Numbered from the stretch's first letter, positions 24,747 to 36,937 are shown. The stretch is DNA of 64,000 nucleotides from Chenopodium formosanum (GCA_024500155.1 CM044860.1:3270501-3334500), one strand, 5' to 3'. Notes: generated by a model from the sequence alone, not told the origin. Made by a program: numbers and translations.

Positions 24747-25253
24747 TCAGATCTATATGACTACAAGTCTGCAATTGAAAACAGCTATATGGAGAACTGG
24801 TTCTCAGAAAGGAGGAAATGTAGGGGGCATGTGCAAATGGAACTACCAACTTTCCCTCCCTCTCATGGTTGCGAACTTGTTCTACATGTAGCCGGACTTC
24901 GATTATAAACCACAAAGCAATATATTATTCTACCATCTTAATTTTAGGTCACATTCTATAACATGAATTGATGGTTTTCTGTTACTACCAAGTTAAATAT
25001 AGAATGTTCTCTCTTGCCTTGTTATACAAGGCTGTTTATTTTTTCATGCTAGCATTAAACATAGTATTAAACAAAAGTCTTGCATTATCGGGGATGCAAC
25101 AAAGGAAAAAACATACGAGAGCACCTTAGAACATTATGGCATTGTACATAAACAAACTACGACATTTTAACCAAAGCATTTGAGATTTGTCTCCCATAGA
25201 TCGATATGGTAAGATATCCATCCTCTCCTAGTTACCTTCCCTTTACTGTTTTC
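24747..25253. other. Shared 3' region between convergent genes
   Basis: This stretch separates the stop codons of the NMNAT gene (+) and the NF-YB gene (-). It is AT-rich and presumably contains both 3' untranslated regions. No further gene or transposon is evident. Confidence 0.5.
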
Positions 25254-27694
25254 TTACTTGTGATGACCATATGGGCTACAGAAATACTGATTGGTGTGAG
25301 TTGGCTCAGATGGACCGACTCCTTCACTTGCTTCACCAATTCCAAGAGCCAAACTTGGGCCAATACTATCACCAACAGGATATGTGTACAAGTCTTGACT
25401 TGTACTTATTGGTCCACAGTCTGTGCCAGATGTAGTACTAAACATAGCAGATTGAGGATGAACCCCTACAAAAGAGGGCAAGCCATTAGTGGCAAAAGCA
25501 ATGTTCTCAGAACCGCGCCTAGGGACTGGTGGATACAGCTCGTTCTCTCGGTACTTTTGGAGGTATATAGATAACAGCTCAACATAGTGATCAAGCCCAA
25601 GCCTAGACATTGCCACAATAACATCTTCAGCTGTTATAGTCTTGCGGTGTTCCTGTTGACACCTCTCATTAGCCTCACTGGTGATGAAGCTGATGAACTC
25701 TGAAACACATTCCTGCAGCATCACTTTGGCCCCGTCAGCCACCTTTCCATTGCTGGGAAGGACTTGCCTTATGATCCGGACCAAATTTGCAATTGGCATG
25801 TAATGATCTTGTTCACGAAACGGAGGTACTGGGGCCTTAAACTTGGGAATTTTGGTCGCATGACTGGTGTGTAGGTCAGGATTCATGTTGTTGCAAATGT
25901 TACCCTGGATTTGATGATTGTGTTCAGTGTGGTTTAGCATTGAGCTTTGGTTGCTGTTGGTCATCCTGATATCGTGTCCACCGATATCACCTATCAATGG
26001 CATTGTACCTGAAAATTATGACAAGTTAAAGCGAAGTAAACGAACAAGCATCATAGATCAAATCCTTAATGAAGCAGTGAGGCTTTAATTCTTTTTTTTT
26101 TGAGACAGTTGCTCACAAAATTTGGACTTGTATGTCTCTCTTTGGTAGGAATTGAATGGTATGTTGTTTAACGTAATGAGTAACAAGAAATTGGACAGTA
26201 AATAAGATTTTTAGCTAAGCTCTTACTCATAAAGAAATACTAGCCTTTCCAAAAAATAACTACGAATAGCATTTTAAGGTTACAAAATAAACTTAGTATT
26301 GTGTTGTTAGAGATATTGACAACTAATATACCATTAATAGAATGCTAGTAGCACCCAAAAATAATACTCGTAATAAAAATTCTATCAATATTTTACATAG
26401 ACAAACAATAGTAATATTAATGTTAAGTTTTTAACATGTTAATTTGTACCTAGCATCATTTTAAATTACCACCCTTGCGAAAATCAACTACTTGTAGATC
26501 GAATGGAGAGTTTGGTTGGGAGGAGGAAACAAACTTAGGTACAAACTGAGTAACAAATATGAGTAAATAGGATGAAAGATATACATTATCTTTTTTGGTA
26601 TAGAGAGAGTCAATGAGCCACGAAAGATTATAATAATATAGACTTGAAAACACATCTCAACTTTTAAATTGAAGAATTATATACTTCATAAAAAATATAC
26701 GTTTTGATATAATCTTACATGTAAACACATTAAATTACATTCAAGTAGAGCTAAAAAGTACGTTACGAGTATGTGTTTGTTAGGAAAAAGAAAGCAAGTG
26801 ACCAAACTTAGCTTTAAGGGCATAAAAACAAGGGCATCCAAAAATTCGAAATACGAATACATGTTTATTGAAGTCACATTTCAAACATGTTATCTCTTTT
26901 TTTTTTTTTTTTTGCACATGTTTTCTCTCCTTAGAAAGTTTTTGTAACCAATTAATTACTTGTAGAAGTTGATACAAATTATAATAATAATGTTTTTAAA
27001 AATAACAATGTAACGCCTTATAAAGTTATAAATAAGAATAGAAGAACAATCAAAGATAAGGGTGATAAAAAATCATGATAGCTTGTCTTCAAAAAAAAAA
27101 AAAAAAAAAAAAATGATAGCTTAACTTTTGAATGTAACTCCCACCATAAAAAAGGTGAAAATGTTTGTGTGTGTGATATAAAACGTGTTTTTTTTTTTAA
27201 TGTCACGATATTCAAATTGCTAAAAGAGATTAACTTGATTAAAATACTAAAGTGAAGGGTTTTTTTTTTGTTGTGAGTTTATGTATTAGTGAATGTAATT
27301 GATAATAAAAATACTTCGCATGTACTACTGGATTTTGCTAAGTATTCTTTAGTGGTAACAATCACAATAGTAAGGATGTGTAACCTTAATTAATGTAAAA
27401 AAAAAAAAATAGAGATACAAGGTTGAAAAAAAATCAAATTTTATGGAGATAAATGCATGATATGTAAGAAAAACAAACACGTGTTCTCTCAGGAAAAAGA
27501 AATTTAATTCAAGGAAAGATTGATTTACCAAGTGGTGCTACAAATTGAGGAGCATTTGTCTGGTCCATGTGTTGGTCATGGCTCCAATTCTCTTCAACAT
27601 TTGGTTGAGAATTTGGATTTTCAATAAATGATGAAAATAATAGAGGCTTAGCAATTGCTGGCATTGGTTGATTATTGGAATTTTCCTCTTGCAT
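25254..27694 (-). CDS. NF-Y subunit B transcription factor, LEC1-like
   Basis: Two coding exons (27529-27694 and 25254-26008) sum to 921 bases, giving 306 residues. The histone-fold B domain spans about residues 120-212. It begins REQDHYMPIANLVRIIRQVL and includes ECVSEFISFITSEANERCQQ, RKTITAEDVIVAMSRLG and HYVELLSIYLQKYRENE. NF-YB pairs with NF-YC and binds CCAAT DNA with NF-YA. In the loop KVADGAKV the residue after KVA is Asp (about residue 147). Ordinary NF-YB proteins have Lys there (KIGKDAK), while LEC1 and L1L have Asp (KISDDAK), a position reported to matter for LEC1 activity in embryogenesis. MPIAN and KTITAEDV also favour the LEC1 side. However, the domain is divergent (GAKVML, HYVELL), so seed function is inference. 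Both flanks are Asn/His/Gln-rich. The 1.5-kb intron lies just after codon 55. Confidence 0.9.
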
Positions 27695-27779
27695 CTCTCT
27701 AAATTTCCTTCTTTCTCTTTCAATTTTCTACACCCAAAACCTAATGCTTTCTACAAAAGTTTTTTTCTCTCTTTGAATA

Positions 27780-28888
27780 ACAAAAACCTGTAATATTTTG
27801 CATAGACATTTATAGATGGTGAGAAATGAACTTTAACTAACAAACAATTGGTGTCTTTAAAAAGAAATCAATTATATTACGGAATATATAAAAAAACATA
27901 CGAAGTGCACCATGATATTGTGATTTAGTAGTTGACTACTTCCATAGTTCCGTAGTACGTATTATAAATCTTAGGTATTAAGATTAAATTTGAGGTCACG
28001 TTTATAATTTGATGTTGCATAAGCTTTGTTTACATGTGAATGCAAATTCATTGGTGTAAATCACATAACGCTCATCAGCTTATTTACAAGCAAGCTCACT
28101 TTGGTGGTTAAATTATACTTTGATAATTAGGAGTAATTGTTAATTGGTGTTGTTTTAAGCATGACTACTTGAGTATTTAATAAAAAGTATATAAATTATT
28201 GATTGACCAATCCTGAGGAAAGGCTAGAAGTGTGATTGAGCAATAATACAAATATGAAACTGATTTATCCGTTGTAAATCCAAGTAAGCAAATGGCCAAA
28301 TGTGCTTTGTTCAAGTTTTGGGCCAACCCAATTAGTGAATCATTGAACAATGATGGGCCAATCCTTGGGCCCAACACATTTACTGGTTTGTTTTTGCTGA
28401 GCTTGCATATGATTTGTTTTTTTAACTTGGCAAATCTCATGCTTAATTGGTTTTCCTCACTTGCCAAAGTATGTTATAAGAACAATCATTTGAAAATTTC
28501 AAATGTTAAACTTATTACGGAGTATAATCAAACGGCAATTACCAGTGATAATTTGATACGTGTAAATTTTTGTATTGAACTCTTGTTATTAATACAGTAA
28601 TTTTTAAGATATTTTTTATGACATAATAAAGATAAGTATTACTCTGTATCTATAAACTACTATGACATTATAGTATATTGTTATAAAATGAAGGTTTAGT
28701 ATGTTGTATGTATATAAGCCCAAATGAATTAGAAAATTATTAAAAAAAAAAAAAAAAAGCTTTGACAGAATTGATACCATATGGAAAAGCTTTTTTAATT
28801 GCAATTTCTCGGATTTTGAGTTTTAACATGAAACAGAGTTTCATGTAAAATTATCCAATTTAACTTCTTGTTCAATTCATCCATTAAC

Positions 28889-28930
<42 letters not shown>

Positions 28931-28935
28931 CAATT
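27780..28935. other. Promoter-side intergenic DNA of the NF-YB gene
   Basis: No coding exon is recognised. The segment should include the NF-YB promoter. It contains a short A-tract at 28741-28758 and an uninterrupted T37 run at 28892-28928 just before a SINE. Confidence 0.45.
28892..28928. repeat. Uninterrupted T37 homopolymer
   Basis: Thirty-seven consecutive T residues, the longest homopolymer noticed in the window. It is followed after 8 bases by the left target duplication of a minus-strand SINE, so it may be an older A-tail on the same strand or an independent slippage tract. Confidence 0.8.
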
Positions 28936-28955
28936 TATATGAAATAAAGCATGTT

Positions 28956-29058
28956 TTTTTGGTGTTTAGAGAGCCAAAAGGGCGGGGGTGAGAATCGATC
29001 CCAGGATCTCCTTAAATCGAGAAGGAAGCTCTAACCACTTGAGCTATCCATCACTCTC
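28956..29058 (-). mobile_element. tRNA-derived SINE with 19-bp target-site duplication
   Basis: On the minus strand the element begins AGAGTGATGGATAGCTCAAG with an A-box (TAGCTCAAGTGGTTAGAGC). A B-box (GGGATCGATTCTCACC) follows after about 30 bases, then a short GC-rich body and a small A-tail (T-run 28956-28961 on the plus strand). It is bounded by the identical 19-base word ATATGAAATAAAGCATGTT at 28937-28955 and 29059-29077. A pol III internal promoter, A-tail and long direct flanking repeats establish a LINE-mobilised SINE insertion. The head matches the copy at 1679. Confidence 0.9.
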
Positions 29059-29079
29059 ATATGAAATAAAGCATGTTAA

Positions 29080-30880
29080 CGTCAATTTTATTTTATTTTA
29101 TTTTAACTGCTTGTCACTATTTTTGAGTAAATTATAGATTTAACATACTCCTTGATTAGTTTGTTTTCCACATAGCTAAAGCCTTACATACAGTCTCCTT
29201 GAGAAAGTCAAGTAAGATTTTCCACAAACAAGACAGTTGCAACGAAATTTCTTCGCGTCCATGTAAGGTGTGAATTTGAAAAGTATTGCAAGACTTTAAT
29301 GGAGTACAAAATATCTTGATTAAATTAACATATAATTGAATCCCATTCTCTTAGCTTTTTTGGCCTTGCATGACTTTAGTTTGTAGCTTTGTGAATTCAT
29401 GAATATCATGTATCATGATCAATTGTCCTTTAATTCCGGTTTTTTATAACTGCCGTTAATTTGAAGGGAAAAATTATGAATTGTCATGGTTTCTCCTAGT
29501 TTGAATGCTTTTTGAACAAATTAAATGGTTTTCTTATTTTCTAACATTATTGATATTTTTGCTTGTTGCAATGTTGCCTCGTTTTATATCATTTGGATGT
29601 TCTTTTTTCTTGAGTTAGTGTTATTGCTTGTTTGAGGATTAAGTGTACATAGAGCTGTTAGAGGTATTTACACCGAGTGTATAAAAGACGGCATAAATCC
29701 ACAATGATGCACAAATGGTGAAAACTAACACGGCGAGCCAGGAAGTGACATTATAATCAATTAATCATGTATTTGAGTACTTGTACTACATATTAATCTA
29801 ATTAAAAGAGTGAAATTACTAGCAGAAAGCATCAATTAAGCAGCAGCAATTTGCAAACATTTAGAAATCTTCAAATTCTTGATTAACAACAAGAAACCAA
29901 AATTTCAAGTACCAAAATCTAATCCAAGTTCATGGAAGTAGCAGGCCATCCGTGACAGGTGGGTATAAAAGCTTAGCACTTAAGCCAGCAATAAATTTGT
30001 TTTTGATATTTTTTTCTGTTGCAACTTACAAGTGATAGTCTAATGCAGAAGGAATTCCCTTTCAAAGGTGGGTCCATGTTCCATACGATTACTTATCAAT
30101 TTATCATCTTAGCATAGTGCTATAATGGACTAGTTCTTGATGTAAACACTTGGAATTTGCTGTCAATTTGCTAACACTTCTTTTTTTGTGGTTCTAATTG
30201 TATAAGCCAAAAGCCCTAGTCACCACTTTATAAATGAATATCAAACCACACTTGACAAAATGATTTTGTTTGAACAACTAAAGCATGTTCGTTATTGTTG
30301 AATATTTTGTTTTTTTTTTCTGAAAAATTAAACTATTTAATTTGAATATTGAATATTAGTTCCCGCCTTTTTATTGTCAGTTTTCAAAATATAGAATCTC
30401 ACAGCCTGATAAACCAAACTAATTACAATAGCAATTTATTCATGATTTTTCGGAAAATGACTCCCTGCCGACTCTTAGCAATTTCAATTTCATGCCATTT
30501 GGCTTACTTTTAATCTACAAAAAAGCCATGTAGCATACAAACTCACAAAAGAAAATCTGCTTAGGATACACGCAGCGTAAACCAGACTCAGAATCTGAAA
30601 TCTGAACAAGAGTTATATAGCTTCCACCTGAATACCATATTACCTGCACCGGCTGCACCTTTAACGTATTTGCTGCTTAATAATACGAGTACCATACTGT
30701 CTCATAATCATAGTCATACATAATAAGAAAGAATTATGAACGAAGGAAGACATGTCCTCGAAACTAACATCAGTTGAACAAGATGAAATTTCGATTTATG
30801 TAATATGCAGTAGTAACTAATAATAATGTTTTGATTCATGTAAAGCAGGATAGATAATAGATACATGAATTCGAAGTGAG
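29080..30880. other. Intergenic DNA, nothing recognised
   Basis: AT-rich DNA with no conserved frame. The right part (about 30600-31060) is probably 3' untranslated region of the desaturase gene. No RNA gene or clear transposon end was found. Confidence 0.4.
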
Positions 30881-31063
30881 ATTCCTAAAAGTAGTGAATC
30901 ATATAAGTGCTGCTACAACAGCAGATAAATGAACAAAACCTCCATGTGAAATGTCGACAACAAAAACCTCGCATTATCCTTGAAGGAAAAGGAAAACAAA
31001 ACTTGACTGGAAATGGCATGAAGCCATCAACCATAAGGTTTAAACAGCAAGTGGTAAATGAAA

Positions 31064-32410
31064 TTAACCATGGGTGTTGACAGCTTCCCATAGCAAGTTC
31101 TTAGGCATCGGATTGGAAAGATCTCGAGCTTGAAGAGCTGCATCCCTAAGGGTCTTAAGGGTCGAAACATTAGCCTCCCAGAAAGACAGACTCCTGTAAG
31201 GCAAATTGTGCTTCTTGCAAAGATCCTTCACCACAGGGGCAACCTTTCTGAGATTGCAACGAGGCAAACGAGGGAACAAATGATGCTCGAGCTGGAATTG
31301 TAGTCCACCAAACAACCAATCCATCCAAGACGCGCAAGCAATGTCAATCGATCCAAACGTCTGTTTCTCAAACCAATCATTCCCATGAGGCTGTCCAACA
31401 TACACATTGGCAGAGAAATGGTTCAAAGTAAACTGAATGTGCTGAAAAGCAGTGACCACGAAGCTGGCGAGCACGAACATGAACCTCTCTTCCCAACTAG
31501 GCAAGCAGGAAACAAGAAGAGGATACCAAGTCCAAAACACCATAATCCCCATTATGTTCAAACCCCTATTGATCACCTTCCTGTTAGGGTTAAACAACAG
31601 CAAAAGGGTCTGCACATACAAATTAATCCTAGCAACAACCATCACAGGATAATATGTCATATGCTGATAACTCACAAGAAACCTTGCAACCGGATCAAAA
31701 TCCATCTTCCTTCCATAGAAAACAGAGGTCATATTATTGAAAAACTTGGTCGACACCGCGAAAACCGGTATGTGTTGCAGATCTGGGTCATGATCTAAGC
31801 TATTACAGGCAATGTGGTGTGCATTATGAGTCCATTTCCACCAAGCCATACTAATCCCAGTCAAACAATTCCCAGTCAAAATCTGAGCAACCTTATTATA
31901 CTTAGGACTTGACATAATCTGATAATGCCCAGAATCATGCCCTAAATAAGCACTCTGAATCCAAGCCATACCCATCAATGCACCACAACCCAGATGCACA
32001 AGCACATTATCAGACCAAATCACACCATAAACACATAGACTTAACATTATAAAAATTGAAATAAAGATATAAATTACAGCATGCCCTTTCTTCTCAAATA
32101 AACCCATTTTAGTAAATTCATTGTGAAGCTTTCTGTAATCCTTTGACATATCTGTAACCTCAAAATCCTTCAAATAATACCCATTAAAAAATTGATCAAG
32201 TTTATTCCATGTAGTACCTGGGTGATATGCTATGAATGCATCTGTAACATCATTACCAGCAAGTGCTAACAATGGTATATCTCCACCTGGATGATCTTTC
32301 GCCCAATTTGTAACATCATAAACTTTCCCTTGAATTGAAATCCATAGATCTCCTGCTTTGTTGTGATTCTTCAGTTCATAAGATGTGATGTATTTCTTTG
32401 CTTCCACCAT
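31064..32410 (-). CDS. SLD: Sphingolipid long-chain-base delta-8 desaturase (cytochrome b5 fusion)
   Basis: A single uninterrupted frame of 448 residues. An N-terminal cytochrome b5 domain carries the haem ligands in HPGG (40-43) and His63 (AYHPGTTW). It is fused to a membrane-bound desaturase with the three di-iron histidine boxes HDSGH (158-162), HNAHH (195-199) and QFQLEHH (371-377). In the third box the first His is replaced by Gln, as in all front-end desaturases. Hydrophobic segments near 110-155 and 255-325 are membrane spans. The overall pattern (SYELKNHNKAGDLWISIQGK, WWKWTHNAHH, FGSIDIACASWMDWLFGGLQ) is that of plant delta-8 desaturases. These introduce the cis/trans C8 double bond of sphingoid bases in the endoplasmic reticulum, affecting aluminium and chilling tolerance. 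An intronless coding region is normal for this family. The length is standard and all catalytic residues are present. Confidence 0.96.
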   Translation of the reverse strand: MVEAKKYITSYELKNHNKAGDLWISIQGKVYDVTNWAKDHPGGDIPLLALAGNDVTDAFIAYHPGTTWNKLDQFFNGYYLKDFEVTDMSKDYRKLHNEFTKMGLFEKKGHAVIYIFISIFIMLSLCVYGVIWSDNVLVHLGCGALMGMAWIQSAYLGHDSGHYQIMSSPKYNKVAQILTGNCLTGISMAWWKWTHNAHHIACNSLDHDPDLQHIPVFAVSTKFFNNMTSVFYGRKMDFDPVARFLVSYQHMTYYPVMVVARINLYVQTLLLLFNPNRKVINRGLNIMGIMVFWTWYPLLVSCLPSWEERFMFVLASFVVTAFQHIQFTLNHFSANVYVGQPHGNDWFEKQTFGSIDIACASWMDWLFGGLQFQLEHHLFPRLPRCNLRKVAPVVKDLCKKHNLPYRSLSFWEANVSTLKTLRDAALQARDLSNPMPKNLLWEAVNTHG

Positions 32411-32419
32411 TGTTAAACA

Positions 32420-32720
32420 AACAATGCAAGATCAAATCTTTCTCAGTTTTTCACCCTACCCAGAAAAAATTACAGATTTTCACGAATTTGAGGATGTGGG
32501 TATTGCTCAAATTAACCAAAATAAAGCAACCCCATTAAACGGGTTGGTTTTATTATAATTAAATTTGAATTTATTTCTATTTTTTTTTTTTGGGATTATT
32601 AGAGTTGTTATTTCTGGGTTTACAATGGGAGAGGGAGAAGATGAGGATGAGAGCGGAGCAGCGAGGCAGAAGGAAGGGGAAAGGGTTGGAGTTAGCCTGT
32701 GAGTAGGAGTATATACCGTT
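32420..32720 (-). promoter_or_regulatory. Leader and promoter region of the desaturase gene
   Basis: Upstream of the ATG are a CT-rich stretch (GA-rich on the plus strand near 32625-32690) and T-rich DNA. This suits a plant 5' leader; an intron in the leader is possible but not demonstrated. No TATA box was assigned. Confidence 0.3.
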
Positions 32721-33373
32721 TTAAAAAGGTATTTATTTATGGTGAAAATATATCAAAAATATTTAAAATAATGAGCTGTAAATAAAAAATTGTAAAAATA
32801 AAATTGGTATGAATGTGAAAGGAGTTGGCAAAAACCCAAAAGAAGAGATTATGAGTCACGAAGTAATGACCACAAAAAAAGGACAAGAATAATGCAAAAA
32901 TTGGATGATTGGTTTCTAAGGATTTTGAAAAGGTGTGGACTCAGTATAACGTTTTTGTTGATATTTTCTTGGCCTACTTAGATTGATTTCGGGTTGTCTT
33001 CTTCTATTATTCGAGGAACCTACATACCACCTACCTAGCTTAACGAGTCTTAACTGCCTTGCCTTATCATGGAGAAAACAAATATTTAAAAATACTTTTT
33101 ACTTGTATAAAACAAGCCAGCCTTACAAAATTACAATCCATGGAGTAATTTGTGTGATGCGGAGTAGTTTGTTAAATTTGAAGTTTTTGTTCATCCTATC
33201 ATCTTACGGAGTACACAGAATTGTTGAAGGTGCATTAACAAAATTAGTTTTATGTTTAAAGTGTGTTTGATTTTCATTCATGTGATCTAATATGAATTTA
33301 TTATACATAATTAGAATTATTTTTAGCTATATCATATTCTATCTTAACACTTTTTTTTTTAATATCTTATTTA

Positions 33374-33562
33374 GGGTCTGTTCTAATTTACTGAAATGAA
33401 CTGAATTTATTGGAGCTGAATTGAAGTGAATATTTTATGAGAGAAGGAAATTAAAAAGTAAATTGAACTGAATATTTTATAAGAGAAAGAAATTAAGAAC
33501 TGAAGTGAACTGATTGGAGCTGAACTGAACTGAACTGAAAATAAGCGGAAGAGAACAGACCC
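33374..33562. mobile_element. Tourist-like MITE rich in CTGAA words (copy 1)
   Basis: The ends are GGGTCTGTTCTAATTTACTG and the inverse complement GAACAGACCC, flanked by TTA on the left and TCA (one change) on the right. The 189-base interior is nearly all TGAACTGAA/TGGAGCTGAA repeats. Two further copies lie at 36742-36937 and 42213-42347. The 3-bp target site and GGGTCTGTT terminus suit PIF/Harbinger (Tourist) elements. Confidence 0.75.
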
Positions 33563-33930
33563 TCACTATAAATTAATAGGATTTATTTTAACAGTTACTA
33601 ATATTAATTGAAACCAAGTAGCCCTTATTTACAATGAAGTATTATTTGAACTTATCTTATCTCAATATATCTAATATAATTTGTATTTCAATCAATATTA
33701 CCTTAAAAGTCATTGGTAAAATTCGCTTCATAATTGCATGTGTGATGTGTAATTAAATCGTTAGCCAAGTATAGTCAATGTGATTATAATTGGACTATAA
33801 TTATGATCAAGATTCGTTGTTGAATTCTTATATGGCTCTCAAAAGTTAATTTTCTTGCTAAATGACTATGAATAATATGATCGGATAGTTTGAAAATGAT
33901 AATTTAACATGACTGAGGTTAAAAAAAATA

Positions 33931-34224
33931 CTTCCACCTCTTCAAATGATAGTCCCTTATGGGTAAATTTTAGTCATAAAATGTTCACCTCATTTGCTTT
34001 TTCCAATAACTATTAATATTATTTTTTTACCAAAATTTTCTTCAATTTGTAAAAATATTTGTGCAAATTTAAATTTTTCATATATTTTTATTACTTTCTC
34101 TTTCTACTTTTTTTATATACTCAATGTCAATTTACTTTTTTAATATACTGAAACTATTTTTATTTGTGTTTATTAATTTCTGTGAAAAATGATCCTAAAA
34201 GACTATAATAGGAGACGAAGGGAG
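33931..34224. mobile_element. Stowaway-like MITE, decayed
   Basis: The left end CTTCCACCTCTTCAAATGAT and the right end (reverse complement CTCCCTTCGTCTCCTATTAT) are flanked by TA. The interior matches the element at 39717-40011 in opposite orientation. Shared words include ATTAATATTATTTTTTACCA and AAAATATTTGTGCAAATTTA. Confidence 0.65.
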
Positions 34225-34566
34225 TAAAAGGGGAGAAATGAAAACAATGAAATGACAGCAAGAAAAAGATGCATGTAAAAAAAAGTAAACAAGGACAAAA
34301 AGGGTGAACGTGCGTGTCGTGCAAAGAGAGTAATTCCCACATTCTACAACGTCACTGCCTCTCACCTGTCGACTAATTTAGATATTTTCATGAAAATGTT
34401 AAAGCCTTGACTCTATCAATTACAGACGCTCCTTCATTAGCGCGTCTCTCAATAGTAATCACCTGACCTTTAATTAATTGTTAATTCATGCTTGTACTCG
34501 ATGTAATTAATCAATTTAATACAGTAGTTTATTTGTTTGATATGACCAATAATTTAAAATACAGTA

Positions 34567-34890
34567 GGTTGAGATCATTCTATATCAATCTATAGTTTAG
34601 AAACCAATGAATAAAATGTTTTTTTTTTTTCTTTCTTTCTTTCTTTTCATTAACTCATTGTTATCATTTGAAGGTTAAGATCACATCATATCATATCAAT
34701 TGATAACTTAAAACATCAATGAATTAATTTTTTTTTTTTTCCATTGACTCATTGTTATCATTTGAAGGTTAAGATCATATCAACAGATCAATAGTTTACA
34801 TGTTTTTTTTATCAATTATATCATTTTTGTCATTTAGAGGTTAAGATCATATCAATTGACAACATCAATGATATGATTTTAAGGTCATTT
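34567..34890. repeat. Four diverged tandem units around GGTTAAGATCATATCA
   Basis: Units start near 34567 (GGTTGAGATCATTC), 34673, 34766 and 34839 (GGTTAAGATCA...). Each is followed by a TATCAATTGATA-like word, a T-run and TCATTTGAAGG or TCATTTAGAGG. Spacing falls from about 105 to 73 bases. Non-coding tandem duplication. Confidence 0.6.
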
Positions 34891-35341
34891 AGAGGTTTTA
34901 TTTTCTTGCCTTATTCATTTGAAGTAACTATTTTTTTAGTTAACACATCAATTCTTATATACACTTGGGTATATTCTAGATTGTTTTTATTTTGTAGCGA
35001 GCTAACTTGGCATGTTGTTGGCTTTTCCCTTAAAAAACTTGGAAAGTGTCACATTCAAAACAGTCAAAACTCAAATTCGTGTATGCATGAGAAGTTGAGA
35101 ACCGTATAGTACCAGTTCACGCATGGCGGCTTCGGAGGATATATAGTTGCACAAGCCATGCATTCCTTTTGTATTATACACGAAGTATGTTATGCAAATA
35201 TAATTATCATTTTTTTTACTTGTTTTTATGTATACAAGTATATGTTTGCAAGTACCAGATTCTTGTACTATGTTAATATGTAATACTATTGTGGATTTGT
35301 GGGGAAGATATCGATGCCTCATGTTGTCATGCATGAGTTAT

Positions 35342-35344
35342 ATA

Positions 35345-35395
<51 letters not shown>
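35342..35395. repeat. TA dinucleotide microsatellite
   Basis: About 54 bases of nearly pure TA repeat, with one imperfect unit at its left edge. It is likely to vary in length between individuals. Confidence 0.85.
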
Positions 35396-35399
<4 letters not shown>

Positions 35400-35453
35400 A
35401 GTCTAGAAACAACCTGCATGTGAGCATTCTCTTATCCTACACTAAAGGGGGAG

Positions 35454-35627
35454 TGTAGTGGTAATGGAATCCCACATTGAAAGAATTCAAAAGTTACCAC
35501 CACAATATAAGGCTAAGGGGCTACTCTTCCCATTACCATATGGTTTTGAGGTGGAACCTCCTTGGTTTTGTAAAGTGGTGGACTTGCACTCTCCCGTGAC
35601 GGGTGCGGCCCAAACCCGTATTTAACA
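35454..35627 (+). mobile_element. Possible short solo LTR or TRIM-like fragment
   Basis: The block starts TGTAGTGGTAATGGAATCCC and ends CCCGTATTTAACA, so it has TG...CA ends. It includes a pair of words often seen in plant LTRs (AATCCCACATTG, CTCTCCCGTGACGGG). No matching 5-bp target duplication was found, and no internal retrotransposon coding region is nearby. Confidence 0.35.
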
Positions 35628-36509
35628 ATATAAGTACGGAGTACTACTTAATTCAAATTTGGTACCTTAAGACTTAAGTATTATACAAGCTAAGTATGCA
35701 CATTGCACAACTACTATAAAATATTCTTAACAGTAATATCATTTAGTTGCTAATAAAATATACATAAACTAAAGCATTGAATAATTGGGTTGAGTGTGTT
35801 TATGGTCGTACAAAGTGGTTGGTTGTTATAAAGTTCTTCGTTCAGGTAATCAGGTCGTAATCTTACTTCATTGCTGTTTATTTGATGTATGTATTTCTTA
35901 ATCTGTCATAATCTATTATTTAAATTTGAGATGGTTAAGATGAAGATGATAGGCTAGCAAATAGTATGTGATATCAATGATACATGTACTTCACAACTCT
36001 TTCCATATATATGGAGCAGGGTGCATCACCATTAATAAAATGATTACGATTTAATTGGTAAATAATTTAAATGTAGTTTGGTCCAAGTCTAGCTATAATA
36101 TAATAATAGGCAATAATGATGCCAATAACTCAAGGTCAAGAACCTATTATCACGACTTATTTTAGAAATTCTTTCATACTTTCCATTAAAACGTTAAAAT
36201 GATTTACGCACGCTACTTTGATCAATATTTATGCTAATTATATATAAAGTACATAATATCAAACATAGTCACATAAAACACTTGTTATTAAAGTCCTACC
36301 AGAGCAGGTTAATACTTTACACCAAATATTTTAAATTATCTATTAATGAGGATTTCATCTTCAAAAAGTATTTATTAAGGCAACTCTAATCAAGTCTCAT
36401 TTGAGAATGTTTTTTCTCATACATCAGTGTAAATCACATATGAGCACCTAATTATAGATTTATAGATGACAATGAGTTGCGGGTTTAGGGAGTGTCATGT
36501 CACAAAAAA

Positions 36510-36532
36510 AAAAAAAAAAAAAAAAAAAAAGG
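36510..36532. repeat. A-tract next to a TACTCCGTA word
   Basis: A run of about 27 A residues (36504-36530) ends in GGAGTACTCCGTAAG. It may be a retroposon A-tail, but no element body was recognised. Confidence 0.5.
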
Positions 36533-36741
36533 AGTACTCCGTAAGAACTTGTATGAATGGGCTTTATTTCAGTGGTGCATTCTGCATTTCTGCCCATTAT
36601 AAATGCTAAAACTTCTATAGCTCAGCCCAGTTAGAAAAAGTCCATACTCCCTGCTAATTAGCTTTTCAGAACTGATGAAGTGATCAAACAAAGCCCAAAC
36701 TTTGAAAATGTTCATGAGTTTTTGTTTTTCTACTCAACTTA

Positions 36742-36937
36742 GGGAGTGTTCTGATTTATTGAAGTGAGTTGAAAATAATTAAACTGAATTGAACTAATTG
36801 GAGCTAAGCTTAACTGAATTGAACTGAGCTGAACTGATTGTTTATGAGATAAGGAAATTAAAAACTGAGTTGAATTGAATTGAACTAAACTAATTGGAAC
36901 AGAACTGAACTGAAATAAAGCTGAAGAGAACATATCC
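36742..36937. mobile_element. Tourist-like MITE rich in CTGAA words (copy 2)
   Basis: GGGAGTGTTCTGATTTATTG at the left pairs with GAGAACATATCC at the right. TTA is duplicated exactly on both sides (36739-36741 and 36938-36940). The interior again consists of AACTGAATTGAACT-type repeats. This copy gives the clearest TTA target duplication. Confidence 0.8.

Noticed and set aside
31385..31798. 137-residue open frame on the plus strand inside the desaturase gene
   Set aside because: It is antisense to a highly conserved coding region with all catalytic motifs intact; the composition follows from the complementary codons.
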